NCBI GenBank assembly: GCA_003648815.1
Contig: QMPZ01000002.1
Coordinates: 1 to 39,751, forward strand
DNA: 39,751 nt
Source of the DNA: Candidatus Aerophobota bacterium
Lineage (GTDB): Bacteria; Aerophobota; Aerophobia; Aerophobales; B47-G16
Direction of reading: 5' to 3'
Positions 32,297 to 39,751 of this stretch are shown here, in pieces. Below the pieces are notes generated by a model. That model was not told the DNA's origin and searched no databases. It worked only from the letters and a program-made list of their open reading frames with translations. The stretch's first letter is position 1; the number at the start of each line of letters is the position of its first letter. Made by a program: the position numbers and the translations under genes.

Positions 32297-33610
32297 ATGG
32301 TTTTGAAGATGTCAGCTAACTATATCTACGTAAATCCGGTAAAACAGCTGAGAGGAGAGATTTATCTACCCGGAGATAAATCGATTTCCCATAGGGCTCT
32401 CATCCTCACCTCCATTGCTAAAGGGAAATCCCTTATCAAGGGGATGCAAAGGGGCAGGGATTGTCTGGCTACCCTTAAGGCAATGAAAGCGATGGGGGTG
32501 GAAGTCGAGGAAAATCGGGATGGTTTGGTTGTTCACGGTCGGGGACCTGATGGACTGAAGGAGCCGGAGAACGTCCTTTATTGTGAAAATTCCGGCACGA
32601 CGATGCGCCTTCTGGCAGGGCTTCTTTCTGGACAAAGCTTTTATAGCGTTCTTTCGGGTGATGAGTATCTGACAAAAAGGCCTATGAGGAGAATAACTGA
32701 GCCCTTGAGAAGGATGGGAGCACAGGTGTTTGGAAGAAAAAACGGTCAGTTTCCCCCCTTAAGCATCTTGGGTGGAAACCTTAAGGGAATGGATTACTCT
32801 CTTCCCGTTCCTTCAGCACAGGTAAAGTCATGTTTACTTTTAGCCGGACTTTATGCCGATGGTAAGATTTGTCTGACTGAGCCTTGTAGATCCCGCGATC
32901 ATACGGAGCGTATGCTTAAGTTCTTAGGAGCCGAGATCGAGGTGAATGGCTTAAGGATTAGGCTGAAGGGAGGCAGTTTCCCCTCGGCAGGAAAAATATT
33001 TGTTCCCGGGGATATCTCATCTGCCTCCTTCTTCATCGGCGCTGCCTCACTCTTAAAAGGATCGAAGATAAAGATTTTGAACGTTGGCTTGAATCCCACG
33101 CGAAGGGGATTTGTAGAGGCTTTGCTTCGGATGGGGGCGGACATAAGAATTACCCGCATGGAGAAAAGATGTGAAGAGGAAGTAGGAGATCTGGAAATAA
33201 GAGGGAAGGATAGCTTGAAAGGAATAGTTGTAGAGGGGGAAACTATCCCCCAGCTAATCGATGAGATTCCTATATTGGCTGTGGTAGGCTGTTTTGCCGA
33301 AGGAGAGACGGTCATCAAGGACGCTCAGGAGCTAAGGGTTAAGGAGACGGATCGAATCAAGGCCACGGTTACTGAATTAAAAAAGATGGGTGCCGATATC
33401 GAGGAAAGAGATGATGGGATGATAATCAGGGGGAAAGGAAAGCTAAAAGGCGCAGAATGTAACAGCTACGGGGACCATCGAATGGCCATGGCCTTGGCCG
33501 TTGCTGGCCTGTGTGCTAAGGGAAAAACTAAGATTTTAAATCCTGAATGTGTCGCCATATCTTTTCCTGAATTCTGGGACATCCTTGGAAAACTCACAGC
33601 TGCTGGATGA
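32297..33610 (+). CDS. aroA: 3-phosphoshikimate 1-carboxyvinyltransferase (EPSP synthase)
   Basis: 437 residues. Adds enolpyruvyl from PEP to shikimate 3-phosphate. Motifs: PGDKSISHRALI, NSGTTMRLLAGLL (class-defining loop, with LLSGQ following), KRPMRRITEPL, PSAQVKSCLLLAGL, GDISSASFFIG, DEIPILAV, KETDRI, and YGDHRMAMALAVAG. All catalytic residues appear present. The start may be 32297 or the ATG 12 bp later; neither has a strong ribosome site. Confidence 0.95.
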   Translation: MVLKMSANYIYVNPVKQLRGEIYLPGDKSISHRALILTSIAKGKSLIKGMQRGRDCLATLKAMKAMGVEVEENRDGLVVHGRGPDGLKEPENVLYCENSGTTMRLLAGLLSGQSFYSVLSGDEYLTKRPMRRITEPLRRMGAQVFGRKNGQFPPLSILGGNLKGMDYSLPVPSAQVKSCLLLAGLYADGKICLTEPCRSRDHTERMLKFLGAEIEVNGLRIRLKGGSFPSAGKIFVPGDISSASFFIGAASLLKGSKIKILNVGLNPTRRGFVEALLRMGADIRITRMEKRCEEEVGDLEIRGKDSLKGIVVEGETIPQLIDEIPILAVVGCFAEGETVIKDAQELRVKETDRIKATVTELKKMGADIEERDDGMIIRGKGKLKGAECNSYGDHRMAMALAVAGLCAKGKTKILNPECVAISFPEFWDILGKLTAAG

Positions 33611-33614
33611 GAAA

Positions 33615-34349
33615 ATGCTGATCAGTATTGAACGAAGAAAGAAGCTAACAGGAGTAATTCTTTTCTGCATCATAGTTTTTCTCTTCTTGATCAAAATAAA
33701 TATGGACTCTGAAGTGGCGAGCTCGCACGATTTTCTTTTGGGAGAGGTTATCTATCAGCTGGCTGATACCCACCCCAAGGAGGCACTCTTAGGAGGAGTG
33801 ATGGCTGGTTTGGGGTTCAAGGAAATTGTCTCTGATCTTTTCTTCCTTCAATCCATTCAATACTTCGGCAGCTGGACGGAGAGCAGGGAAAAAAGATATA
33901 AGATGGCCTGTCCCCTGCTTAAGGCTATGGGAAAGCTCAGCCCACATTTTGTACCGGGATATTCCTTCGGTGCTTTGATTATGGAGGAGACAGGTCATGT
34001 AGATGAGGCAATTGCCTTTCTCGATGAGGGAATAGAGAACAACCCTTACGCTTTTGAGCTATGGATTTACAGAGATTTCATGATAAGGCTTTTTAAGACC
34101 TGTGAGTATTCGAAAGCCATCCAGGGTCTTAAAAAAGCCATTCAGCTTGAGGGGCATCCACCCATCCTGGAAAGGATTTTAGCCTATGCTTACGAGAAAA
34201 ACGGACAGATAAAAGAGGCAATTCTTCAGTGGAGGAAGGTATATCTTGAAGGGGAAAATTCTCGCGTGAGGAAGATTGCTCGTCGAAATATAGAAAGGCT
34301 TTTAAAACTCTTAAGGGAAAAACACGATGAGACTGATAAGGAAAATTGA
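33615..34349 (+). CDS. membrane-anchored TPR-like protein
   Basis: About 244 residues from ATG 33615, which lies 4 bp after the aroA stop; a frame opening at 33549 would overlap aroA. One N-terminal transmembrane helix (about 10-27; GVILFCIIVFLFLI) is followed by a helical domain with TPR-like repeats (VPGYSFGALIMEETGHVDEAIAFLDEGIENNP; YSKAIQGLKKAIQLEG; RILAYAYEKNGQIKEAI). I split these for reading; they are separate repeats. Probably a periplasm- or cytoplasm-facing scaffold; function unknown. It overlaps panC by 23 bp, so it is cotranscribed. Confidence 0.7.
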   Translation: MLISIERRKKLTGVILFCIIVFLFLIKINMDSEVASSHDFLLGEVIYQLADTHPKEALLGGVMAGLGFKEIVSDLFFLQSIQYFGSWTESREKRYKMACPLLKAMGKLSPHFVPGYSFGALIMEETGHVDEAIAFLDEGIENNPYAFELWIYRDFMIRLFKTCEYSKAIQGLKKAIQLEGHPPILERILAYAYEKNGQIKEAILQWRKVYLEGENSRVRKIARRNIERLLKLLREKHDETDKEN

Positions 34350-35166
34350 TGAGATGAGAAAATACGTAAGGGAAAGGAAGAACAAAAAGCTCATCGGCTT
34401 TGTTCCCACCATGGGATATCTTCATGAGGGCCATCTTTCCCTGATAAGAAAAGCCAGAAGAGAATGCGATGAGGTGATAGTGAGCATCTTCGTCAATCCC
34501 ACCCAGTTTGGACGAGGAGAAGACTATCATAGCTATCCTCGGGATTTGAAGCGGGACATAGCCTTAAGCGAGAAGGAGAAGGTGGATGTGATCTTTGCTC
34601 CCTCAGTGGAGGAGATGTATCCTGAGGGTTACTCTACCTTTGTTCAGGTGGAGGGAAGGCTATCCTCCGTTCTGGAGGGAGCCTCACGTCCCGGACATTT
34701 TAGAGGTGTCTGCACCGTCCTGGTGAAACTATTCAACATAATCAATCCTGACATAAGTTTTTTCGGAGAGAAGGACTTTCAGCAGGCTCTAATCGTGAAG
34801 AAGATGGTAGAGGATTTGAACATAGATACCAGGATCGTCCTCCTTCCCACGGTAAGGGAGGAGGATGGTCTGGCGATGAGTTCCCGTAACTCCTACTTTA
34901 ATGAAGAGGAAAGAAAGGCAGCCATCATACTTTACAGGTCTCTTAAGAAGGCGAAGGAATGGATTGATCAAGGAGAAAGGAACTCTTCCCGAATTATTCA
35001 AAAGATGAAAGACTTTATAGCAAAAGAGCCCTTGGCCAGGATAGATTACATCGCCATCGTGGACTCCAAAAGCCTTGAGGAAGTTGAGCAAGTTGAAAGG
35101 GGAAATCTTATCGCCCTTGCTGTGTACATAGGAAAGGTGAGGCTCATCGATAACATGAGGGTATAA
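34327..35166 (+). CDS. panC: pantothenate synthetase
   Basis: 279 residues. Joins pantoate and beta-alanine using ATP. Motifs: PTMGYLHEGHLSLI (HxGH at 33-36), VSIFVNPTQFG, YPRDLKRD, FFGEKDFQQ, LPTVREEDGLAMSSRN (the KMSKS-like region). Complete. It overlaps the TPR gene and ends 7 bp before a TTGAGGGGG hairpin. panB and panD are not in the window. Confidence 0.95.
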   Translation: MRLIRKIDEMRKYVRERKNKKLIGFVPTMGYLHEGHLSLIRKARRECDEVIVSIFVNPTQFGRGEDYHSYPRDLKRDIALSEKEKVDVIFAPSVEEMYPEGYSTFVQVEGRLSSVLEGASRPGHFRGVCTVLVKLFNIINPDISFFGEKDFQQALIVKKMVEDLNIDTRIVLLPTVREEDGLAMSSRNSYFNEEERKAAIILYRSLKKAKEWIDQGERNSSRIIQKMKDFIAKEPLARIDYIAIVDSKSLEEVEQVERGNLIALAVYIGKVRLIDNMRV

Positions 35167-35172
35167 ATTAAC

Positions 35173-35205
35173 TTGAGGGGGACATGCTTCGCATTTCCCC
35201 CTCAA
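35173..35205. repeat. TTGAGGGGG palindrome, copy 2, after panC
   Basis: TTGAGGGGGA (35173-35182) pairs with TCCCCCTCAA (35196-35205); inside it ATGC pairs with GCAT around TTC. The structure starts 7 bp after the panC stop. It lacks a T-run, so it is not a standard terminator. Confidence 0.75.
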
Positions 35206-35206
35206 C

Positions 35207-35254
35207 GGCCCGATCGGCTAAGCCGACCCTCGCTTCGCTCGGGCAAGTCGGGCC
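35207..35254. repeat. three-way-junction inverted repeat
   Basis: GGCCCGA (35207-35213) pairs with TCGGGCC (35248-35254), enclosing TCGGC-TAA-GCCGA (35214-35226) and an arm bounded by CCC and GGG (35227-35243). It would fold as a Y-shaped structure in DNA or RNA. Confidence 0.6.
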
Positions 35255-35390
35255 TGCTCCCCCTAAAATAGGCCAGGTCTGGGTACAAAAAGGTTCAAGG
35301 TTCGGTAGCCGCAACCTTCAGGTTGCGCTTATTTCCGCTTATCTTGAAGCATAGGAAAGTATAAACATTTGTTTAATAAAGGGGGGAGCA
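35255..35390. repeat. inverted-repeat-bounded element of about 136 bp
   Basis: TGCTCCCCCT (35255-35264) and AGGGGGGAGCA (35380-35390) are inverted copies differing by one G. The interior has no coding frame of note and holds a hairpin at 35310-35327 (CGCAACC, TTCA, GGTTGCG). The layout resembles a MITE or REP cluster. Confidence 0.5.
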
Positions 35391-35398
35391 GCGAAGCG

Positions 35399-35424
35399 TT
35401 GAGGGGGGAAGATTCCCCCCTCAA
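35399..35424. repeat. TTGAGGGGG palindrome, copy 3, before lpxB
   Basis: TTGAGGGGGGAA (35399-35410), a 2-base centre, and TTCCCCCCTCAA (35413-35424): a 12-bp perfect inverted repeat ending 14 bp before the lpxB ribosome site. Preceded by GCGAAGCG, which also borders the other copies in related form. Confidence 0.75.
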
Positions 35425-35449
35425 GTGTCGTTTTCTTGAGGAGATGCCC

Positions 35450-36607
35450 GTGTCGAAATTGAAGATTATGCTCTCAGCGACGGAGGTCTCGGGAGATCTT
35501 CACGCATCCAATTTGGTGAAGGCTATAAAGAGGATTCATCCCTCTGCTGACTTTGTTGGCATAGGTGGGGAGAGAATGCAAGAGGCAGGAGTGGACGTGA
35601 GAGCTTTCACCACTCATATGGGGACAATAGGGCTTTTGGAGGGAGTAAAGTTCTATCCCTCCTTTTTAAGGATAAAGTCGATGGCCGAAGAGATCTTAAG
35701 GAAAGAGCGTCCTGACTTGGTAGTCCTGATAGATAGTCGGGATTTTAACTTAAGGATTATCCGCTTGGCCAAAAAATTTAAGATCCCTACCGTCTATTAT
35801 GTCGCTCCCCCGGTGTGGGCCTGGCCGGATTGGGAGGCCAAAAACATTGCCAGAAGTGTCGACAGAGTCATCGCCATCTTTCCCTTTGAAGTTGAACTTT
35901 ACGAAAAGCTTGGGGCAAAGGTTACCTTTGTTGGACATCCGTTGCTCGATTTGGCCAAACCTGAGATGAAAAAGGAGCAGGCCTACCGGAAGTTCGACCT
36001 TAATCCTGTCAAACCCATAATTGGCCTTCTTCCGGGAAGTCGAGAGCAGGAGATAAACAGGCTTCTTCCGGTGATGCTAAAGGCCGCCCATATCTTAAAA
36101 GAAAACCTGAAGGAAGCTCAGTTCTTGCTTCCTGTGGCTGCCTCCGTTTTTCGGGATAAGATCGCCAGAATGCTCAAAAGAAGCACGGTTCCCATCAAGA
36201 TGACGGATAACAGTGTCTACGAGATAATGACCATCTCCAGCTTGCTCATCACCGCCTCCGGCACAGCTACCCTTGAGGCAGCCTGCTTGAATGCTCCAAT
36301 GATTATCCTCTATAAGACAAGCATTTCCACGTATCTTTTGGGAAAGATTCTGCTCAAGATTCCTTATGTAGGTCTTCCGAATATCCTGGCCCAAAGAAGA
36401 ATAGTTCCTGAACTACTGCAGTTTAAGGCGACGCCAAAGCGCGTGGCGGATTTAGCTTTAAAGATGCTTGCTGATTCCAGGAGGCTAAAACGGATGAGGG
36501 ATGAGCTCAAGGAGGTGGCGGGAAAACTTGGTAGACCCGGCGCTATAGATCGAGCAGCCAGAGCCGTCTTGGAGACGGCCGGACTTTATAAGAGGGGCAA
36601 ACGTTAA
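35450..36607 (+). CDS. lpxB: lipid-A-disaccharide synthase
   Basis: About 385 residues, normal for LpxB (GT19), which joins UDP-diacylglucosamine and lipid X on the inner face of the inner membrane. Motifs: SATEVSGDLHASNL, FVGIGGERMQEAG, LIDSRDFNLR, YYVAPPVWAW, FVGHPLLD, LLPGSREQEI, TASGTATLEAA, and GLPNILA. I chose GTG 35450, six bases after AGGAG; the ATG at 35444 is too close to that site, and a frame opening at 35369 runs through the palindrome. It starts the lipid A/LPS operon. Confidence 0.93.
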   Translation: MSKLKIMLSATEVSGDLHASNLVKAIKRIHPSADFVGIGGERMQEAGVDVRAFTTHMGTIGLLEGVKFYPSFLRIKSMAEEILRKERPDLVVLIDSRDFNLRIIRLAKKFKIPTVYYVAPPVWAWPDWEAKNIARSVDRVIAIFPFEVELYEKLGAKVTFVGHPLLDLAKPEMKKEQAYRKFDLNPVKPIIGLLPGSREQEINRLLPVMLKAAHILKENLKEAQFLLPVAASVFRDKIARMLKRSTVPIKMTDNSVYEIMTISSLLITASGTATLEAACLNAPMIILYKTSISTYLLGKILLKIPYVGLPNILAQRRIVPELLQFKATPKRVADLALKMLADSRRLKRMRDELKEVAGKLGRPGAIDRAARAVLETAGLYKRGKR

Positions 36608-36640
36608 GCGAGCCCTTTATTCCTCTGTAGGGCATTAAAG

Positions 36641-37870
36641 ATGTATATCTTTATAGTGACAAATAGTCCAGGAGAGCTGGCAGGCTGGGTAAGGCCTGTG
36701 GCAAGGAGCTTGAAGAGAAAAAAGCCCGAGGTAAAGGTCATCGTGGTGATAGCTCCCTGTCAATACGCCAGTGGAAGTGAAAAAAAATTTGCCAAGGATC
36801 TTCCAGAAGTAGATTATGTGATGGGAAGGCTCGAATACCTCAAGTTTGTCCTTTGGGGTCTTAAGCCACCTCTTCTTGACCTGGATGCTCCCCTTAAGGG
36901 AGTTGTTCTCTTCTTGGGAGGCGATCCGGTGCATAGTTTGCTTCTTTCCAAAAGATTAGGTCTTCCCGCCTTCTCCTACATGCATAGACCGAGATATAAA
37001 AAGTACTTTAAGAAATTTATGGTGGTAGATGAGAAGATGAGGAAAAAGTTTATAGAGGAGGGGGTAAGTTCGGATAAAGTTGTCGTGATTGGGGATCTGG
37101 TGGCGGACGCAGTAGAAGATATAATGCCCAAAGAGAAGATATATACTTCTTTACAGATTAACCCTGCTTCTTTATGCATTTCCCTTTTTCCTGGAAGTAG
37201 GCCGCAAATAGTTCGTTATATGAGCCCCTTCTTTTTGAGGGTAGCTGAGATAGTTAAAGAAGAGTTTGCCGAAGCTCGTTTTCTTTTGGTCTTATCACCC
37301 TTCATTTCGAGAAAGGAGCTGACAAGTTTAACTGAGGAAGAGTTAAATAAGGTCTTTCAGGTAAGGCAAGCCAAGCTAAAAAGGAAAGAAGGAAGGTGGG
37401 AGCTTATCACAGCCTCAGGGCTTGAAGTTTTAGTAGTTGAGGAAAATCGGTATGAGGCGATGAGCATATCCACTATAGCGATCACCATTCCAGGTACCAA
37501 TACCCATGAGCTTTCTCTTCTGGGAGTGCCGATGGTGGTAGCTGTTCCTTTAAATAAGCCTGAGGCAATCCCTTTTGATGGACTGGCAGGACTGATGGGG
37601 AATCTGCCGGTGGTGGGTAGCTCAATTAAAAGATGGATGGTGAAAAGATATAATAGCAAGGTCAAATTTACTGCTATTCCAAACAGATGGGCAGGAAAAA
37701 GCATTGTTCCTGAGGTAAGGGGAAAGCTTGAGCCAGAAGACGTAGCCGAGAAGGCAGTAAAGCTTTTAAGAGAGCCTGAACGCCTCCGCCAAATATCCCG
37801 TGAGCTTAAGGGATTATTCCCCCGAGCAGGCTCAGCTGATAGGTTAGCTGAGGCGATATTAAATAATTGA
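36641..37870 (+). CDS. LpxB-related glycosyltransferase-like protein
   Basis: 409 residues. The overall plan is GT-B and resembles LpxB-related proteins: FIVTNSPGELAGWVRPV at the start, VVLFLGGDPVHS, SLFPGSRPQIVRYM (the LPGSR-type nucleotide loop), then AITIPGTNTHELSLLGVPMVV, matching the LpxB TASGTATLEA segment. Adjacent to true lpxB but clearly diverged and not a duplicate copy. It may transfer another sugar in envelope lipid synthesis. 33 bp after lpxB and 15 bp before the exporter gene. Confidence 0.75.
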   Translation: MYIFIVTNSPGELAGWVRPVARSLKRKKPEVKVIVVIAPCQYASGSEKKFAKDLPEVDYVMGRLEYLKFVLWGLKPPLLDLDAPLKGVVLFLGGDPVHSLLLSKRLGLPAFSYMHRPRYKKYFKKFMVVDEKMRKKFIEEGVSSDKVVVIGDLVADAVEDIMPKEKIYTSLQINPASLCISLFPGSRPQIVRYMSPFFLRVAEIVKEEFAEARFLLVLSPFISRKELTSLTEEELNKVFQVRQAKLKRKEGRWELITASGLEVLVVEENRYEAMSISTIAITIPGTNTHELSLLGVPMVVAVPLNKPEAIPFDGLAGLMGNLPVVGSSIKRWMVKRYNSKVKFTAIPNRWAGKSIVPEVRGKLEPEDVAEKAVKLLREPERLRQISRELKGLFPRAGSADRLAEAILNN

Positions 37871-37885
37871 GAAAGAGGTTTTTAT

Positions 37886-39619
37886 ATGAACGTTCAACGT
37901 CGCCTGATGGGCTATCTTCGTCCATACAGGATGAGTTTAATCTTGGCTTTGGCTTGCACGGTATTTGTCTCCTTGACCTCTTTAGTGGTCCCCTGGCTTA
38001 CTGGTAAAGGCTTGATCGACAAGGTTATAATAAAGAAAAATGTGCACCTGTTAAACCTGGTAGCCTTAGGATTTATAGCATTGGTGATGGTAAAGGGGGC
38101 TTTCTCTTACCTTCAAACCTATCTGACATCCTTCATCGGCTACCGGATAGTTATGGATATGCGTGATCAAATATTTCAGCATCTACAAAGACTTTCCTTA
38201 AGCTTTTACAAAAGAAGGCGAGCCGGGGAGATCATGTCCCGTCTGATAAATGATACTGGTTTGCTTCAGAACATCTTCGTCGAGAATATGATGAGGCTTA
38301 CCCTAAACATCCTTACCGTGGTAGGGGTTTTGATATTTGTCTTTTATATAGACTGGCGTCTTGCCCTCTTTACCCTTCTCGTTCTTCCCTTCATCGGTTT
38401 TACCCTCAGAAGGTTTGGCTCAAGGATAAAGAAATTTAGCAACTTAGTTCAGATGAAGGTAGCCGACATCTCCTCCACCGTCCAGGAGGTATTAGGGGGG
38501 ATTGAGGTGATAAAATCCTTCGCCACTGAGGAGAAGGAAGTGGAAAGGTTTCAAATGCAGAATATACAGAACTTTCGCCTGAATATGAGGAGAACACGTG
38601 TATCTGCCGTCCTTCCCCCTTTAATGGAGATTTTAACCACCGTAGGGCTCACCGCAATTTTATGGTATGGGGGATTGGAGGTGATAAGGGGACAGCTGAC
38701 CATAGGAGAACTCGTGGCCTTTTTAGGATATGTGGCCTTGGCCATCAATCCCCTAAACCGGATAGGCAAGGATTATAGTCAGTATCAACAGGCCTTGGCT
38801 TCCGCGGAGAGGATATTTGAGATACTGGATACCGAGCCCGAGATAAGGGAATCCCCACAAGCAAGGGAGATGCCACGCATAAGGGGTCACATCCAGTTCA
38901 GGAATGTCTCTTTTGGTTACGATGATAAGGAGTTGGTGCTGAAGGATATCAACCTGGATTTAAGGCCCGGAGAAAAGGTGGCACTGGTAGGACGAAGTGG
39001 TGTAGGCAAGACAACTTTGGTTAGTCTCATTCCTCGCTTTTACGATCCTAAATCTGGATGCATCATCATAGATGGATACGATATAAGACAGATGAAGCTG
39101 AAGAGTTTAAGGAGACAGATAGGCATCGTCTCACAGGAGACAGTTCTTTTTAACGGGACCATAAGGGATAACATTGCCTACGGGAGGACGGAGGCAACTG
39201 ATGAGGAGATTATAGATGCGGCTAAGAAGGCCAATGCCCATAACTTCATCATGGCCCTGGAAAAAGGATATGATACCCCTGTGGGCGAGAGGGGGGTAAA
39301 TCTTTCTGGAGGACAAAAGCAACGTATCGCCATAGCCAGGGCTATCCTTCGAGATCCTCGCATACTCATCCTGGATGAAGCTACCTCTGCCGTGGATGCG
39401 GAATCCGAGATCTTAATCCAGGAGGCTCTGGAGAAGTTAATGAAGGATAGGACCACCATCATCATCGCCCATAGGCTATCCACCATTCTGGGAGCGGACA
39501 GAATAGTTGTCCTTAATGAGGGAAAAATAGAAGAGATTGGCACGCACGAGGAGCTTTTGTCCAGGAAAGGAACGTATGCAAAGCTGTATGAGGCTCAATT
39601 CAGTAGGATGAGGGAATAA
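37886..39619 (+). CDS. msbA: MsbA-type ABC exporter (fused permease/ATPase)
   Basis: 577 residues, a half-transporter that acts as a homodimer. Six transmembrane helices in about 1-305 (ABC_membrane), then the nucleotide-binding domain: Walker A GRSGVGKTT at 369-377, Q-loop IVSQETVLFNG, signature LSGGQKQRIA, Walker B ILILDEATSAVD, and H-loop IIIAHRLST. Size and neighbourhood (lpxB upstream, glycosyltransferase downstream) suggest export of the lipid A core, as for MsbA; a general multidrug exporter is the alternative. Confidence 0.85.
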   Translation: MNVQRRLMGYLRPYRMSLILALACTVFVSLTSLVVPWLTGKGLIDKVIIKKNVHLLNLVALGFIALVMVKGAFSYLQTYLTSFIGYRIVMDMRDQIFQHLQRLSLSFYKRRRAGEIMSRLINDTGLLQNIFVENMMRLTLNILTVVGVLIFVFYIDWRLALFTLLVLPFIGFTLRRFGSRIKKFSNLVQMKVADISSTVQEVLGGIEVIKSFATEEKEVERFQMQNIQNFRLNMRRTRVSAVLPPLMEILTTVGLTAILWYGGLEVIRGQLTIGELVAFLGYVALAINPLNRIGKDYSQYQQALASAERIFEILDTEPEIRESPQAREMPRIRGHIQFRNVSFGYDDKELVLKDINLDLRPGEKVALVGRSGVGKTTLVSLIPRFYDPKSGCIIIDGYDIRQMKLKSLRRQIGIVSQETVLFNGTIRDNIAYGRTEATDEEIIDAAKKANAHNFIMALEKGYDTPVGERGVNLSGGQKQRIAIARAILRDPRILILDEATSAVDAESEILIQEALEKLMKDRTTIIIAHRLSTILGADRIVVLNEGKIEEIGTHEELLSRKGTYAKLYEAQFSRMRE

Positions 39620-39622
39620 GGG

Positions 39623-39751
39623 ATGATAGAGGTAAGTGTAGTTATCCCCACCTACAATCGTAAGAAACTCCTGCAAAGGGTGTTAAAGTTTTTATTTGAA
39701 CAGAACTATCCCAAGGATAGATATGAGATAGTCGTGGTCGATGATGGGTCA
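39623..39751 (+). CDS. family 2 glycosyltransferase (N-terminal part, 3' truncated by the window)
   Basis: The first 43 codons: VSVVIPTYNR followed by a helix and IVVVDDGS, the GT2 (GT-A) nucleotide-sugar signature with the first aspartates. It starts 3 bp after the exporter stop codon. It probably adds a sugar to LPS or a related envelope glycan. The rest is outside the window. Confidence 0.85.
   Translation, partial: MIEVSVVIPTYNRKKLLQRVLKFLFEQNYPKDRYEIVVVDDGS

Noticed and set aside
35207..35254. tRNA-like fold with a 7-bp closing stem
   Set aside because: At 48 bases it is too short, with no T-loop or anticodon arm; it fits an inverted-repeat element better.
35369..35449. Longer start for lpxB at 35369
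   Set aside because: The extension runs through the 12-bp palindrome and gives residues unlike LpxB N-termini; GTG 35450 has AGGAG at the right distance.
1..39751. CRISPR array, prophage or transposase
   Set aside because: No regularly spaced repeats and no phage or transposase motifs were seen on either strand.

Overview
The window is a chromosomal segment of a bacterium with an LPS-type outer membrane. The evidence is lpxB, an LpxB-like glycosyltransferase and an MsbA-type exporter at the right end. By eye the GC content is moderate, arginine is mostly AGG/AGA, genes are packed in long co-oriented operons, most starts have AGGAGG-type ribosome sites, and the DAHP synthase is of the I-beta (Thermotoga-like) type. 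This fits an uncultured, possibly thermophilic or subsurface candidate-phylum lineage (Aerophobetes-, Atribacterota- or Omnitrophota-like). No marker gene here settles the phylum, so that placement is a guess. I see no tRNA, rRNA, CRISPR array, transposase or prophage gene. No stretch over 300 bp lacks a gene; the longest is 35167-35449 (283 bp), which is full of inverted repeats.

Layout. (1) 3-11213, plus strand: the end of a MATE transporter, an RNase J-like metallo-beta-lactamase, then a carbohydrate locus with a mirrored gene order: dehydrogenase, TIM-barrel isomerase, GNAT, ThuA, Gfo/Idh/MocA, DUF218 membrane protein, GNAT, TIM-barrel isomerase, zinc polyol dehydrogenase. (2) 11234-13622, minus strand: lpd and tsaD. 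(3) 13790-17276: recJ, apt, coaBC behind a near-consensus promoter. (4) 17398-25955: a tight operon with its own promoter encoding a small orphan protein, a two-TM orphan protein, an AAA+ ATPase with a long N-terminal extension, a NorD/CobT-like VWA protein with an HExxH motif, HflK-like and HflC-like SPFH proteins, then tmk and holB. (5) 26130-35166: aroE-aroC-aroK-aroB-aroQ-pheA-aroF-aroA, all seven shikimate steps plus the phenylalanine branch, then a TPR protein and panC; the first gene appears to be transcribed almost without a leader. (6) 35450-39751: lpxB, LpxB-related protein, msbA-like exporter and the start of a family-2 glycosyltransferase.

The best candidate for an undescribed system is 17398-24307. 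Known MoxR-type AAA+ ATPases act with VWA partner proteins to remodel client complexes. Here that pair sits with two membrane-anchored SPFH proteins and two orphan proteins. Hand alignment suggests that the 187-residue orphan is a free-standing copy of the AAA+ protein's N-terminal domain. The VWA protein carries an HExxH motif upstream of the family's ED-x-R motif, so a membrane-tethered remodelling or proteolytic machine is a reasonable hypothesis. A second unusual feature is a small family of TTGAGGGGG...CCCCCTCAA palindromes at operon boundaries.
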